This document shows, piece by piece, positions 53,938-62,578 of a stretch of DNA of 64,000 bases (the first letter of the stretch is position 1; the number at the start of each line of letters is the position of its first letter). Below the pieces are notes generated by a model, which was not told the origin of the DNA, searched no databases, and saw only the letters and a list, made by a program, of their open reading frames with translations. The position numbers and the translations under genes were made by a program. This stretch comes from CBDDFV01 sp965227335. Its GTDB lineage: Bacteria; Planctomycetota; Phycisphaerae; Phycisphaerales; SM1A02. Where the stretch lies: contig CBDDFV010000010.1 in NCBI GenBank assembly GCA_965227335.1, positions 124,001-188,000 of the forward strand, read 5' to 3'.

Positions 53938-54675
53938 TCAGGCGTCGAGTCGGGCCTCGTCCTCCATCACCAGCCGCGCCTGCGAATGGTAGATGTCGGC
54001 GAGGGCGTCATCGAACATGGCGTCGTCGGAACCCAGGCCCGCCGCGACGGCTTCCGCTTCCTCCTCGGGCGTGAAGCTGTACGTCGCCATTGTCTCGGAG
54101 AGACGGCGCCGCAGCTGCTCGCGCACCTTCTGGAGGTAGCGGCTGACGGTCGGCTCGCTCACGCCGAGCTGCTCCGCCACCGACTTGCCCGGCATGCCGT
54201 CGAAGACACGCATCCGGAAGACCTGGAAATGCAGGAACTCGGCGTCCGTCTCGACCTTTGAGATCGCGGCGTACACCTTCGCCTGGAACACATTGCGCTC
54301 GTACACCTCGTCGGCTTCCGACGCGGCGGCCTGCGCCATGTAGCGTTCGTCGAACTCCGTCGGCTTCCGACCGCCCCCCCGCTTCAACGCCATGCGACGA
54401 TCCATCTCGTCGCCCAGCGCATGCTTCGCAATCGACAGCAACCACGTGCTGAACCGCGCGCCCCGCGTGGGGTCGTAGCGGTCGATCGAATGCGACAGCG
54501 CGGCGAGGGTCTCCTGGGTGAGATCGCGAACGGTCTCCGCCCCGATCCGACCCTTGCCCCACTTCGCCAGCTGCGCACGCAGCACCGGACCAAACACGGC
54601 CCAGAGCTCGAACCACGCGGCTTCGTCACGTTCGCGGAGTCGTTTGACAAAGGATGTCGTCAGGGTGTTGTTCAT
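53938..54675 (-). CDS. RNA polymerase sigma factor, ECF-like
   Basis: 245 residues. Region 2 is visible as DLTQETLAALSHSIDRYDPT and ARFSTWLLSIAKHALGDEMD, and region 4 as GKSVAEQLGVSEPTVSRYLQ followed by KVREQLRR, a helix-turn-helix. There is an acidic C-terminal extension of about 45 residues, unusual for ECF sigmas, perhaps a control site. It is followed by the Ser/Thr kinase gene, as in planctomycete ECF-kinase pairs. ATG 54675. It would direct RNA polymerase to a stress or development regulon that is unknown here. Confidence 0.88.
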   Translation of the reverse strand: MNNTLTTSFVKRLRERDEAAWFELWAVFGPVLRAQLAKWGKGRIGAETVRDLTQETLAALSHSIDRYDPTRGARFSTWLLSIAKHALGDEMDRRMALKRGGGRKPTEFDERYMAQAAASEADEVYERNVFQAKVYAAISKVETDAEFLHFQVFRMRVFDGMPGKSVAEQLGVSEPTVSRYLQKVREQLRRRLSETMATYSFTPEEEAEAVAAGLGSDDAMFDDALADIYHSQARLVMEDEARLDA

Positions 54676-55172
54676 GGGCCTCTCAGACCGTCCGAACGCC
54701 GACGGGCGTCCGCCTTTTCTTGGGGAGAGCCGCGCTCGCGTTTCGCGCGGCGTGATTCGCGCCGTCCTCCGTTGTGCCGCGCGAGATGAACGCCACGCCC
54801 CCGACACCCGGGGGGATCGAGGCGGCGTCGAACCGTCAACTCGCTCTATCAAAGGAAGGCGGGAGTCCATTGCCAGTCTACGGTCCGATTCCGCCGGTCC
54901 ACGTGTCGAATCAGACGCAATCACGGCCGCCTGAGGCAGGTGTGACACGAAGCGGTCATAACGGGCCTGATATCGGGGTCATGGCGCGGGTTGAACCGAC
55001 GGCGGTGCGTCCGAGAACCGGGCCTCCGTCGTGATTCGGCGGTCAGATCATCATTCCGCGTGAAAACACGGACCGGGGATCCCCAAGAACTGAGCGACAC
55101 ACGAAACGACCCGCGAGTCGGCCGCCCTTCACTCCACCCCGGCGGGGGCTCGCGACAGGAAAGGAATGAATC
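54676..55172. other. 497-base divergent intergenic region
   Basis: It separates the sigma factor (minus) from the coiled-coil protein (plus), so it must carry both promoters. I see no gene. It contains the small inverted repeats CGTG-AAAA-CACG (55060-55071) and the palindrome GGGGATCCCC (55076-55085) in the leader of the plus-strand gene, and GCCGACGGGCGT at 54698-54709 near the sigma start. Confidence 0.6.
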
Positions 55173-56120
55173 ATGAGCTGCATCGGAAAGTGCGTCGTCA
55201 AGTGGGGACTTCTGACGGGTGTCGCCCTCGGCGGAGCCGCGGTGCTGTTCCCGGATCACGTCGCGGCCGGTCTCTACCAGGTGAAGTCGACGGCCCAGGA
55301 CATCGCCGACCAGGTCGTGGATGACCCCGTCGCGTTGCGTCGCCAGCTCGAGAAGCTCGGCGATGAGTATCCGGATCGGATCGCGGCGGTTCAGGGCGAG
55401 ATCGCCCAGGTCAACCACGAACTCTCGCTCGTCGCCGAAGAAGCCGACACCGCCCAGCGGGTCGTCGCCATCACCACGCAGGACCTCTCGGAACTGCAGG
55501 GACTGATCGCGAAGGCCGAGGCTCGTCAGCAGGAAGTCGCGGGCATCCGCACCGTGGCCGTCCGTTTCGACGGAGCCCGCTTCGACATCGACGGCGCGTA
55601 CGAAGAAGCCCGCCGCATCAACGGCGTCCGCCTCTCGTATGAAGATCGTCTCGCCCTGGCCGAACAGCAGGCGACGTTCCTCAACGAGCAGAAGACCCGC
55701 CTGCACGAGATCCTCGCCAACCTCACCACCGAGTTCGAGACCTTCCAGTCGCAGATGTGGCAGCTCGATCGTCAGATCGAAGCCGTGAAGCGCAACGAGC
55801 GTCTCATCGAGATGGTCAAGGAACAGGAGTCGACGCTCGCCAGCTACGACAAGTTCGGCAAGGTCGGCAACCTCGGTCAGCTGCAGTCGAAGCTCAAGCA
55901 GCTTCAGGTCGAACAGCAGGCCCGTCTCGAAGCCCTCTCCAAGACCCGCATGTCCATCACCAAGGACTACGAAGCGCGGGCGAAGCTCGAGAAGCACCTC
56001 GAGAACCAGGGCGACGACCCCTTCCGCGATCTGATCATCGAAGAGGATGACGCGGACGAGGACGACGAAGAAGCGGCCCGACCGATCGCCTTCCTCGAAA
56101 CGGAAGTCATCAGCAACTGA
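55173..56120 (+). CDS. Membrane-anchored long coiled-coil protein
   Basis: 315 residues. A short hydrophobic N-terminal segment (VKWGLLTGVALGGAAVLF) follows Cys3 and Cys7. Residues 50-270 are almost entirely coiled coil with heptads rich in Leu, Glu, Gln and Lys, for example LQGLIAKAEARQQEVAGIR and QTQL-type stretches, and RMSITKDYEARAKLEKHLEN. The C-terminus is strongly acidic (IIEEDDADEDDEEAARP). I infer a structural or spacer protein bound to the membrane. ATG 55173 has AAAGGAA. A clean terminator follows at 56169-56206. Confidence 0.82.
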   Translation: MSCIGKCVVKWGLLTGVALGGAAVLFPDHVAAGLYQVKSTAQDIADQVVDDPVALRRQLEKLGDEYPDRIAAVQGEIAQVNHELSLVAEEADTAQRVVAITTQDLSELQGLIAKAEARQQEVAGIRTVAVRFDGARFDIDGAYEEARRINGVRLSYEDRLALAEQQATFLNEQKTRLHEILANLTTEFETFQSQMWQLDRQIEAVKRNERLIEMVKEQESTLASYDKFGKVGNLGQLQSKLKQLQVEQQARLEALSKTRMSITKDYEARAKLEKHLENQGDDPFRDLIIEEDDADEDDEEAARPIAFLETEVISN

Positions 56121-56168
56121 TCGGACTGATCCCTTCTGCCTGAACGGATTCAGCACCCCCCACGAACG

Positions 56169-56206
56169 ACGCCGCCCGGAGCAATCCGGGCGGCGTTGTT
56201 GTTGAT
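56169..56206 (+). terminator. Intrinsic terminator after the coiled-coil gene
   Basis: ACGCCGCCCGGA (56169-56180) pairs perfectly with TCCGGGCGGCGT (56185-56196) around the tetraloop GCAA, a 12-bp stem, followed by the T-rich TGTTGTTGA. Confidence 0.8.
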
Positions 56207-56281
56207 CGGAAGCAGACTTCTCCCCCGCCTCACCTTCCAAGTGGGGTCGACGCCCGGACGTGCGGCGGCGCCGCCGACGGC

Positions 56282-57721
56282 TTACCCGCACGCGCCCCAC
56301 TGCGCCAGCAGATCCGCGAGGTCCGCCGAATCGACGATCCCGTCACAGTTGAAGTCCGCCGCGCCGCCGGGGCTATCGCCCCACGAGGCGAGCAGGATGG
56401 CCAGATCGCCGCTCCCGATCAGGCCGCTCGAATCGAGATCCCACGGACAGGCGGACGACGGGACGGGCTCGGGATCGGCGGGGATGAACGGCGGGAAGTA
56501 CTCGACGTCGTCATGGAAGAACTGCAGGCCCCGCACCACGACATAGCCGCTCGGTCCCGTCTGGAGCTGGAACCGCCACTGGTCGGACGTCTTCGGCGCA
56601 AACGACACCGTCTGATCGGGAGTGTTCAGTTCGGCGATGACCCCGATCTGCTCGACCTGGTTCACGACCGCGGTGAGAATCAGCGCCTCCGCCGGATGGA
56701 ACTCGAGACTGTGCCGCGAGTGCACGGCGACCGCGTCCAGCGTGACCGGACAGGGAAACTCCAGCGTGACGTCCACCCATCCGCCCGGACTCGTCTGGGC
56801 GGAGTGCCACATCGTGTTCGGATCGAACGTGATGCCCGGACCGGCGTCCGGCTTGATCTGACCCTGCGCGACGTGGTCGACGGAGGAGCCGAACGCCTCC
56901 CCCGACGGCGTCGACGCATCCACGTCATACGCCAGTTGCCCGGGGATCGTCATCGGCCCCAGCCACACGGGATCCTGGATGACGTAGCCGTCGGGAATGT
57001 CCGACCACGGATCGAAGGCCAGATTCGGGAACACGCGATCGTTGAACCCGAGACCACGGATGTCCTCGGGAATCAGGATCCCCGGCGTGTCGCTGGGCTC
57101 GAAGAAGGAGGTGTGATGATCCGGGTTGTACGACATGATCGAATCGTTGAACTGCATGCTGTAGCCGTACACGTTGACGTGCGGCAGCCCGAACGCATGT
57201 CCCAGCTCGTGCTGCAGCGTCGACTGGAAATTCGGAACGAAATCCAGCGCGTACGACGACATCACCAGCACGCCCGCTCCGGTGTTGTATCCGCCGTTCA
57301 ACGGACGCCCGCCCCCGGGCGGCCAGTCCTCCTGCCCGTTCATGACGATCGTGACGTACACGTGCGGCGAATTGAATCGATTGACCCCGAAGTGCGCCAG
57401 CAACTCGCTCGTGATCTGCGGCACGCCGCCCTCGAACATCCCCGCGTACGTGTTGTTCGCGAACAGACCCTGCACGATCTGCACGCCCGCCGGGTGAATC
57501 GTGAACGTGTCGCGACAGCCGAGCATCTCCGCGTACCGCTCCTGCGCCCATTCCAGATGCGCGATCAGCTTCGCAATCTGCGCCTCCGTCGGCGCACTCT
57601 GCCCGGATGTGACGAAGAACACCGGCCGCACCGTCACGTGCTCCGGCAACGCATCCGTCGTCGCCGAAGCGGACGCGGCCAGACTCAGACATGCGACCGC
57701 CAGACCCAGAACTCGAATCAT
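56282..57721 (-). CDS. Secreted metzincin-like metalloprotease with C-terminal dockerin-like loops
   Basis: 479 residues with a signal peptide (about 1-20). The zinc site is HELGHAFGLPH (H171, H175, H181, with E172), and a downstream SIMSYN provides the metzincin Met-turn (M196). An all-beta domain after residue 290 (WVDVTLEFPCPVTLDAVAVH) resembles a discoidin module. The C-terminus has two dockerin-like loops, DLDSSGLIGSGDLAILLASW and DFNCDGIVDSADLADLLAQW. Likely it degrades outside proteins or host/biofilm matrix, which is inference. It lies downstream on the same strand as thiE, 161 bases away. Confidence 0.9.
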   Translation of the reverse strand: MIRVLGLAVACLSLAASASATTDALPEHVTVRPVFFVTSGQSAPTEAQIAKLIAHLEWAQERYAEMLGCRDTFTIHPAGVQIVQGLFANNTYAGMFEGGVPQITSELLAHFGVNRFNSPHVYVTIVMNGQEDWPPGGGRPLNGGYNTGAGVLVMSSYALDFVPNFQSTLQHELGHAFGLPHVNVYGYSMQFNDSIMSYNPDHHTSFFEPSDTPGILIPEDIRGLGFNDRVFPNLAFDPWSDIPDGYVIQDPVWLGPMTIPGQLAYDVDASTPSGEAFGSSVDHVAQGQIKPDAGPGITFDPNTMWHSAQTSPGGWVDVTLEFPCPVTLDAVAVHSRHSLEFHPAEALILTAVVNQVEQIGVIAELNTPDQTVSFAPKTSDQWRFQLQTGPSGYVVVRGLQFFHDDVEYFPPFIPADPEPVPSSACPWDLDSSGLIGSGDLAILLASWGDSPGGAADFNCDGIVDSADLADLLAQWGACG

Positions 57722-57882
57722 CGGGACGTCTCCTGCAGTGGTGATCTTCAGCCCCGGACCCGCCGGGGCTCACGAAGACAAACGACATCGGGGCGCAAAC
57801 AGCGCAAGAAAACTGCGTCTTTCGTCAACGCATCGCCCTGAGTCTTGGGCGACATGCGTCGAGGTGGGGCGGACAGGCAGTC

Positions 57883-58944
57883 TCAATCCCATGACGGAGG
57901 CAGGGACTGCGGCAGCGCGGCCGCAATGTCGCGCACCGCCGCCGCGACGTCCGGCGCGCCGCACGCCGCGCTGCTCACCGCCACGCCCCGCCCCCCGGCG
58001 GACGCGATCTCCGCCGCGCGATCCGGATCGATCCCGCTGATCGCCAGGTGCGGCAGCTGTCCCCACGCGACGTACTCGCGCAGATACGCCAGACCCGCGA
58101 GCGTCGGCTTCGCCTTGGTGCGCGACGGGAACATCGGGCCCACGCCGCAATACGCCGCCCCGTCGGACTGCGCCCGCTTCGCCTGCTCCAGATTCGCGGT
58201 GCTGACGCCGATCAGCAGCTGGTCGCCCGCGATCCGGCGCGCCGCGCGACACGGCAGATCGTGCTGACCGAGATGCACGCCGTCCGCCCCGCTCGCCAGC
58301 GCGATATCGACGCGATCGTTGATGATGACCGCCGCGCGTCCGGATGCGATCTCGATCATCTGCCGCGCTCGCGTCAGCAGTTCGCCGCCGTCAAGGTCCT
58401 TTTCCCGCAACTGGAGACAGTCCGCGCCCCCCGCGACGGCCTGCCGCGCCACATCGCGCCAGTCGCGCCCGGCGCACAACGACTCGGTGATCAGCACGCA
58501 CAGCCGCCACTGCGGCGCCCGCCGCCGGGCCGTCATCGCGTCGTTCATCCTCTGCTCGAGGTCATACCCCCGGTAGCGCAACTGCTCGATGGCGCGGGCG
58601 ACGTCGGGATCGATCGTCTTGGCGTACTCCTCGAGCGACCGCAGCGCCTCGGAGAGCCGCTTGCCGGACGCGATCACGACCTCCCGCGCAGAAGCACGGT
58701 CGGATTCGGCGGCGGTGGCGATCGCGGTCCCCACGTCGCCCGGCGTATCCCGCGCGGCGGGCTCGATCGGCAACCCCGCCAGCGCCGACGCCAGATCGTG
58801 ACGAAGCTGCTTCAATCCTCCGCTGAGCTCCGCGTCGTCGAGGATGAATCGCGCGGCGTCCTCCATGACGCGGATCGCCTCCCGCCCGCGGTTGGCGGCG
58901 GCGTCGAGCAGGCGATGGACAGGATTCAACGCGTCGGAAGACAT
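57883..58944 (-). CDS. thiE: Thiamine phosphate synthase with ThiD2-like N-terminal domain
   Basis: 353 residues. The C-terminal 200 residues form ThiE, which couples the thiazole and pyrimidine phosphates to make thiamine phosphate: LQLREKDLDGGELLTRARQM, INDRVDIALASGADGVHLGQ, YCGVGPMFPSRTKAKP and AISGID. The N-terminal 140 residues (LLDAAANRGREAIRVMEDAARFI, RHDLASALAG) match the ThiD2-type domain seen fused to ThiE in several phyla. The start is uncertain: ATG 58944 has its GGAGGG directly adjacent; TTG 58971 is the alternative. No other thi genes are in the window. Confidence 0.92.
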   Translation of the reverse strand: MSSDALNPVHRLLDAAANRGREAIRVMEDAARFILDDAELSGGLKQLRHDLASALAGLPIEPAARDTPGDVGTAIATAAESDRASAREVVIASGKRLSEALRSLEEYAKTIDPDVARAIEQLRYRGYDLEQRMNDAMTARRRAPQWRLCVLITESLCAGRDWRDVARQAVAGGADCLQLREKDLDGGELLTRARQMIEIASGRAAVIINDRVDIALASGADGVHLGQHDLPCRAARRIAGDQLLIGVSTANLEQAKRAQSDGAAYCGVGPMFPSRTKAKPTLAGLAYLREYVAWGQLPHLAISGIDPDRAAEIASAGGRGVAVSSAACGAPDVAAAVRDIAAALPQSLPPSWD

Positions 58945-59057
58945 CCCTCCATGATTGCCGGCCCGACGCAACCCGGCCAGTCAGGATCTGAATTAGACTG
59001 TGGGGCTCGGACCCGTCGGGTCCGGTGTGGATGGCCCTGTTTCTGAGGAGCAGCTTC

Positions 59058-60542
59058 GTGGCGACGACGATCAAGATCGGCAGCCCGCGTCGGTCGACGC
59101 TGGTGGTGGGTGTGTTCAAGGACTCAAAGTCGACGCCGCGCGGCGTCAGCGACCTCTCCGACGCCGCCCGCAAGGCGGTGAACGCGACGATCGCCCGTCC
59201 GGACTTCCGCGGCGAGGTCGGCGAGGTCGCCGCCGCGAACGACGAGACGCTGATCGTCGGCCTCGGGTCGAAGGGCGATCTGAAGGCGGCGACCTTCGAG
59301 ACCATCGGCGCCCGGCTGGTGAAGGCGTTGCAGCGGATGCAGATCGGCGGCGCGACGCTGGCGATCGCGGAGGTCGTGCCGGCCCGCATCGCCGATGCGA
59401 CGACGATCGGACGCAACCTCGCCATCGGCATGCAGCTCGCCGCGTGGAAGGTGGACTTCTACCGGGGGGCCGGACAGAAGGATGACGGCGGGAAGAACGG
59501 CGAGTTGAAGACGCTGACGGTGACCGCCGCGGACAATGACTGCCGCGCGGGCCTGAAGGACGGGCACGCCCTCGGCGACTGCGCGAATTACACCCGACGA
59601 ATCGGCGCGACGCCGCCGAACATCTGCAATCCGGCGTGGATCGCGTCCGAGGCGAAGAAGATGGCGAAGGCGGTCGGTCTGACCTGCCGCGTGATCTCGT
59701 ACGCGGAGGCGCAGAAGCAGGGCATGGGCGGCCTCGTGAACGTCGGCAAGGGATCCGAGGTCAAGCCCCGTCTGATCATCCTCGAGCACAAGCCGGCGAA
59801 GGCGAAGAAGGACGTCAAGGTCGCGCTGGTCGGCAAGACGATCACCTACGACACCGGCGGTTACTCGCTGAAGATCAGCAACAGCATGAAGGGGATGAAG
59901 TACGACAAGCTCGGGGGCTGCGCGATCCTGGGCGCGATTCGGGCGATCGCCATGCTGAAGGTTCCGGTGCACACCGTCGCCCTGCTGCCGGCGGCGGAGA
60001 ACATGGTGAGCGGCGACGCCTACCGTCCGGACGACATCATCGAGATGTACAACAAGGTCACGGTCGAGGTGACCAACACCGACGCGGAAGGCCGGCTGGT
60101 GCTCGCGGACGCGCTCGCGTACGCCTGCAAGACGATCAAACCCACGCACATCATCGACGCCGCGACGCTGACCGGCGGCGTGGTGGTCGCCCTCGGGCAC
60201 TTCTGTGCGGGCGTGTTCTCGACCGACGACGGGCTCTTCAGGACGCTGGAGCAGGCGAGCGAAGCGTCGAACGAGAAGATCTGGCGGCTCCCGCTGTGGG
60301 ATGACCACCGCGACTTCATGCGGGCGAAACACGCGGACATCTGGAACTCGGCTCCGTCCCGCAATGCACATCCGATTCAGGGCGCGGCGTTCCTCGACTA
60401 CTTCGTCGACAAGGACGTCCCGTGGGCGCACATCGATATCGCCGGCGTGGGCGACGTCGAGTCCGACAAGGAGCCGTACGTTCAGGGACCGACCGGCTGG
60501 GGCGTGCGGCTGATCACCGAAGCCGTCCGCTCGATGGCCTGA
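59058..60542 (+). CDS. Leucyl aminopeptidase, M17 family
   Basis: 494 residues. It removes N-terminal amino acids using two metal ions. Seen: VALVGKTITYDTGGYSLKIS, the metal and substrate motif MKGMKYDKLGGCAILGAIRA, VTNTDAEGRLVLADALAYA (the NTDAEGRL signature), and DAATLTGGVVVALG. The family is usually about 500 residues. GTG 59058 is chosen because GAGGAG lies at 59045-59050 and gives the conserved VATTIKIG start; an ATG 11 codons upstream is less likely. The gene is divergent from thiE. Confidence 0.94.
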   Translation: MATTIKIGSPRRSTLVVGVFKDSKSTPRGVSDLSDAARKAVNATIARPDFRGEVGEVAAANDETLIVGLGSKGDLKAATFETIGARLVKALQRMQIGGATLAIAEVVPARIADATTIGRNLAIGMQLAAWKVDFYRGAGQKDDGGKNGELKTLTVTAADNDCRAGLKDGHALGDCANYTRRIGATPPNICNPAWIASEAKKMAKAVGLTCRVISYAEAQKQGMGGLVNVGKGSEVKPRLIILEHKPAKAKKDVKVALVGKTITYDTGGYSLKISNSMKGMKYDKLGGCAILGAIRAIAMLKVPVHTVALLPAAENMVSGDAYRPDDIIEMYNKVTVEVTNTDAEGRLVLADALAYACKTIKPTHIIDAATLTGGVVVALGHFCAGVFSTDDGLFRTLEQASEASNEKIWRLPLWDDHRDFMRAKHADIWNSAPSRNAHPIQGAAFLDYFVDKDVPWAHIDIAGVGDVESDKEPYVQGPTGWGVRLITEAVRSMA

Positions 60543-60552
60543 GGCGCCGCCG

Positions 60553-61170
60553 ATGGAGCTTCTCTTCGCGACGTCCAACCCGCACAAGATCGACGAGGTC
60601 GACGCGATCCTCGGCGAACTCGGGATCACCGTCATCGGGCTCGACGCCCTGCCCGTGCGTCCGCCGGAGCCGATCGAGGACGGCGACACGTTCGAAGCCA
60701 ACGCGCGGAAGAAAGCGATCGGCTACGCGCAGGCGACCAACCGTCGGTGCCTGGCCGATGATTCGGGGCTGGAGGTCGATGCGCTGGGCGGCGCCCCGGG
60801 CGTGCATTCTGCGCGGTACGCCGGCGTCGGCGCGACCCGCGAGGAACGCGACGCGGCGAACAACGCGAAGCTGGTCGCCGCGCTGCGCGACGTCGGCGGC
60901 GCATCACGCACCGCGCGGTTCGTCTGTGCGATGTGTCTGGCGGATCCGGACGGAACGATCGTGGCGGAGACGCGCGGCGAATTCGAGGGCGTGATCGTCG
61001 ACACGCCGCGCGGCGAACACGGCTTCGGCTACGACCCCCTGCTGCTCGTGCCCGAGATCGGACGCACCAGCGCCGAACTGGCCCCGAACGAGAAAAACGC
61101 CCGCTCCCACCGGGGCGACGCGGCCAGGAAGCTGGCGGCGACGCTGCGGGGGAGCGGACGAGGCGGGTGA
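60553..61170 (+). CDS. rdgB: XTP/dITP diphosphatase RdgB (HAM1 family)
   Basis: 205 residues. It hydrolyses non-canonical nucleotides such as dITP and XTP, preventing their incorporation in DNA. All key segments are present: LLFATSNPHKIDEVDAILG, EDGDTFEANARKKAIGYAQ, LADDSGLEVDALGGAPGVH followed by SARYAG, and HGFGYDPLLLVPE and NEKNARSHRGDAARKL. It follows the aminopeptidase gene by 10 bases, so is likely its operon partner. Confidence 0.97.
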   Translation: MELLFATSNPHKIDEVDAILGELGITVIGLDALPVRPPEPIEDGDTFEANARKKAIGYAQATNRRCLADDSGLEVDALGGAPGVHSARYAGVGATREERDAANNAKLVAALRDVGGASRTARFVCAMCLADPDGTIVAETRGEFEGVIVDTPRGEHGFGYDPLLLVPEIGRTSAELAPNEKNARSHRGDAARKLAATLRGSGRGG

Positions 61171-61212
61171 GAGAGCCGGAGAGCAGGGAAAGAGAAGAGA
61201 AGAACGGGGACG

Positions 61213-62391
61213 TCAGTTGCAGGCGGTGTTGGCGAAGAAACCGATGCAGCGACCCGCCCCGCCGCCCGGGCACGGCCAGGAGCGAGTGACGAAACTGGGA
61301 CAGTCGGCGGTCGTGTCGCAGCCGAACTTCGAGCGGTACACCAGCGGAACCGCGCCGGCGCAACCGCCGCAGAAGAATGACCGCTGTCCGAACCGTCCAT
61401 AGAGGCACGTCTTGGCGCCGGGGGCGAACGCATGCGCGGCGCCCGCCTGGGCGAAGAACCCGTCGCCGCTGATCGGCGAGGGCGGCGCCGCCTCGCCGGC
61501 GACGGGGAAGATGTCGAGGAACACCGGCGTCTCGTCACAGCCGCTCGAGCAGACGAGCGCGCCGTCGACGGGCGGCGTCGTCGACCACGGGTGACCGCCC
61601 CACTGCAGTTGCACCGGCGGCCATCCCTGCTGGGCGTAATCGAGGATACGGACGTCCACGTCTTCAGGATCAAGATCGCCCGCCGCCGCCGCCGCGACCT
61701 CGGACTCGCGAGCGAACGTGAACACGGGGAGCACCGGAACCTGCGCCTGGTACTGGCCGCCGTCCGGTCCGAACATCGTCGCCTGGAGCTGACCGGGCGC
61801 CTGTTCGCCGCTGAGCCCCATCGACACGAGCCACGCCTCGGGACCGTTCGGCGTCTCGACCATGATCGGCTGCACGCCGGTCAGCGACAGCTCCTTGATC
61901 TCGATCTCCACCGGCTGGGACGGACGGGGGAATCCCTGGCCGGGGAAACAGACCGGTCCGTCGAGCTCGATGAAGAGATCCGCCGTCCCGAGGAGCGTGT
62001 CGTCGATCGCATTGCCGACGAAGTCGACGTCGCCGAAGAGCGGCGGGGAATTCGGGAAGAAGAAGTTGTCCGGAATCGGCGGGAACTGCGGCGACCCGAA
62101 CTGCACGACGGCGAGACCTTCCGTGGACATCGGCAGACCGAACGTCGGGCATTCCGGCGGACAGGGGCCCCACGCCCCGAGCAGTTGGGCGAGGTCCGCC
62201 GCGTTGACGAGGCCGTCGCCGTTCAGATCGGCCGGACCCGAGTCGGGACCCCACGCCCCGAGCAACTGGGCGAGGTCCGCGGCGTCGACGATGTCGTCGC
62301 CGGTGAGATCGGCGGGACACGCGGCGGCGGCGAGGGACGAACAGGCGGCGACGGCCGCGATGGTGAAGAGCTGAGTGAGTGAACGTTGCAT
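61213..62391 (-). CDS. Secreted Cys-rich protein with N-terminal dockerin-like repeats
   Basis: 392 residues. Signal peptide about 1-25, then two dockerin-like loops at the mature N-terminus: DLTGDDIVDAADLAQLLGAW and DLNGDGLVNAADLAQLLGAW. A beta-rich body follows (VEIEIKELSLTGVQPIMVE). The C-terminus is rich in Cys pairs: CGGCAG, CDTTADC, CPGGGAGRC, FFANTACN. Probably an extracellular structural protein; I recognise no catalytic domain. ATG 62391 has AGGAGG seven bases upstream. It resembles the next gene (62579-63586) in architecture. Confidence 0.8.
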   Translation of the reverse strand: MQRSLTQLFTIAAVAACSSLAAAACPADLTGDDIVDAADLAQLLGAWGPDSGPADLNGDGLVNAADLAQLLGAWGPCPPECPTFGLPMSTEGLAVVQFGSPQFPPIPDNFFFPNSPPLFGDVDFVGNAIDDTLLGTADLFIELDGPVCFPGQGFPRPSQPVEIEIKELSLTGVQPIMVETPNGPEAWLVSMGLSGEQAPGQLQATMFGPDGGQYQAQVPVLPVFTFARESEVAAAAAGDLDPEDVDVRILDYAQQGWPPVQLQWGGHPWSTTPPVDGALVCSSGCDETPVFLDIFPVAGEAAPPSPISGDGFFAQAGAAHAFAPGAKTCLYGRFGQRSFFCGGCAGAVPLVYRSKFGCDTTADCPSFVTRSWPCPGGGAGRCIGFFANTACN

Positions 62392-62499
62392 GTCTGAATC
62401 CTCCTGAGTCGGTCGGCGTCGCACGCCGGGGTTGACGAATGGCTGGAGGTCAATGCGTGCCGGTGACCGGAGGGGGCCACGCCCGACCAGGTTCAGCGC

Positions 62500-62534
62500 A
62501 GAAAAACGCCCGCGACACGCGTCGCGGACGTTTC
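62500..62534 (-). terminator. Intrinsic terminator of the upstream dockerin-type gene
   Basis: On the minus strand AAACG-x-CCGCGAC, loop GCGT, GTCGCGG-x-CGTTT makes a stem of 7 plus 5 bp, ending in GTTTTTCTG. It is 45 bases past the stop of the 62579 gene. Confidence 0.7.
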
Positions 62535-62578
62535 AGGAAGATGCTTATCGGACAAGAGGAAGAAGCGGTCGGTCCGGG

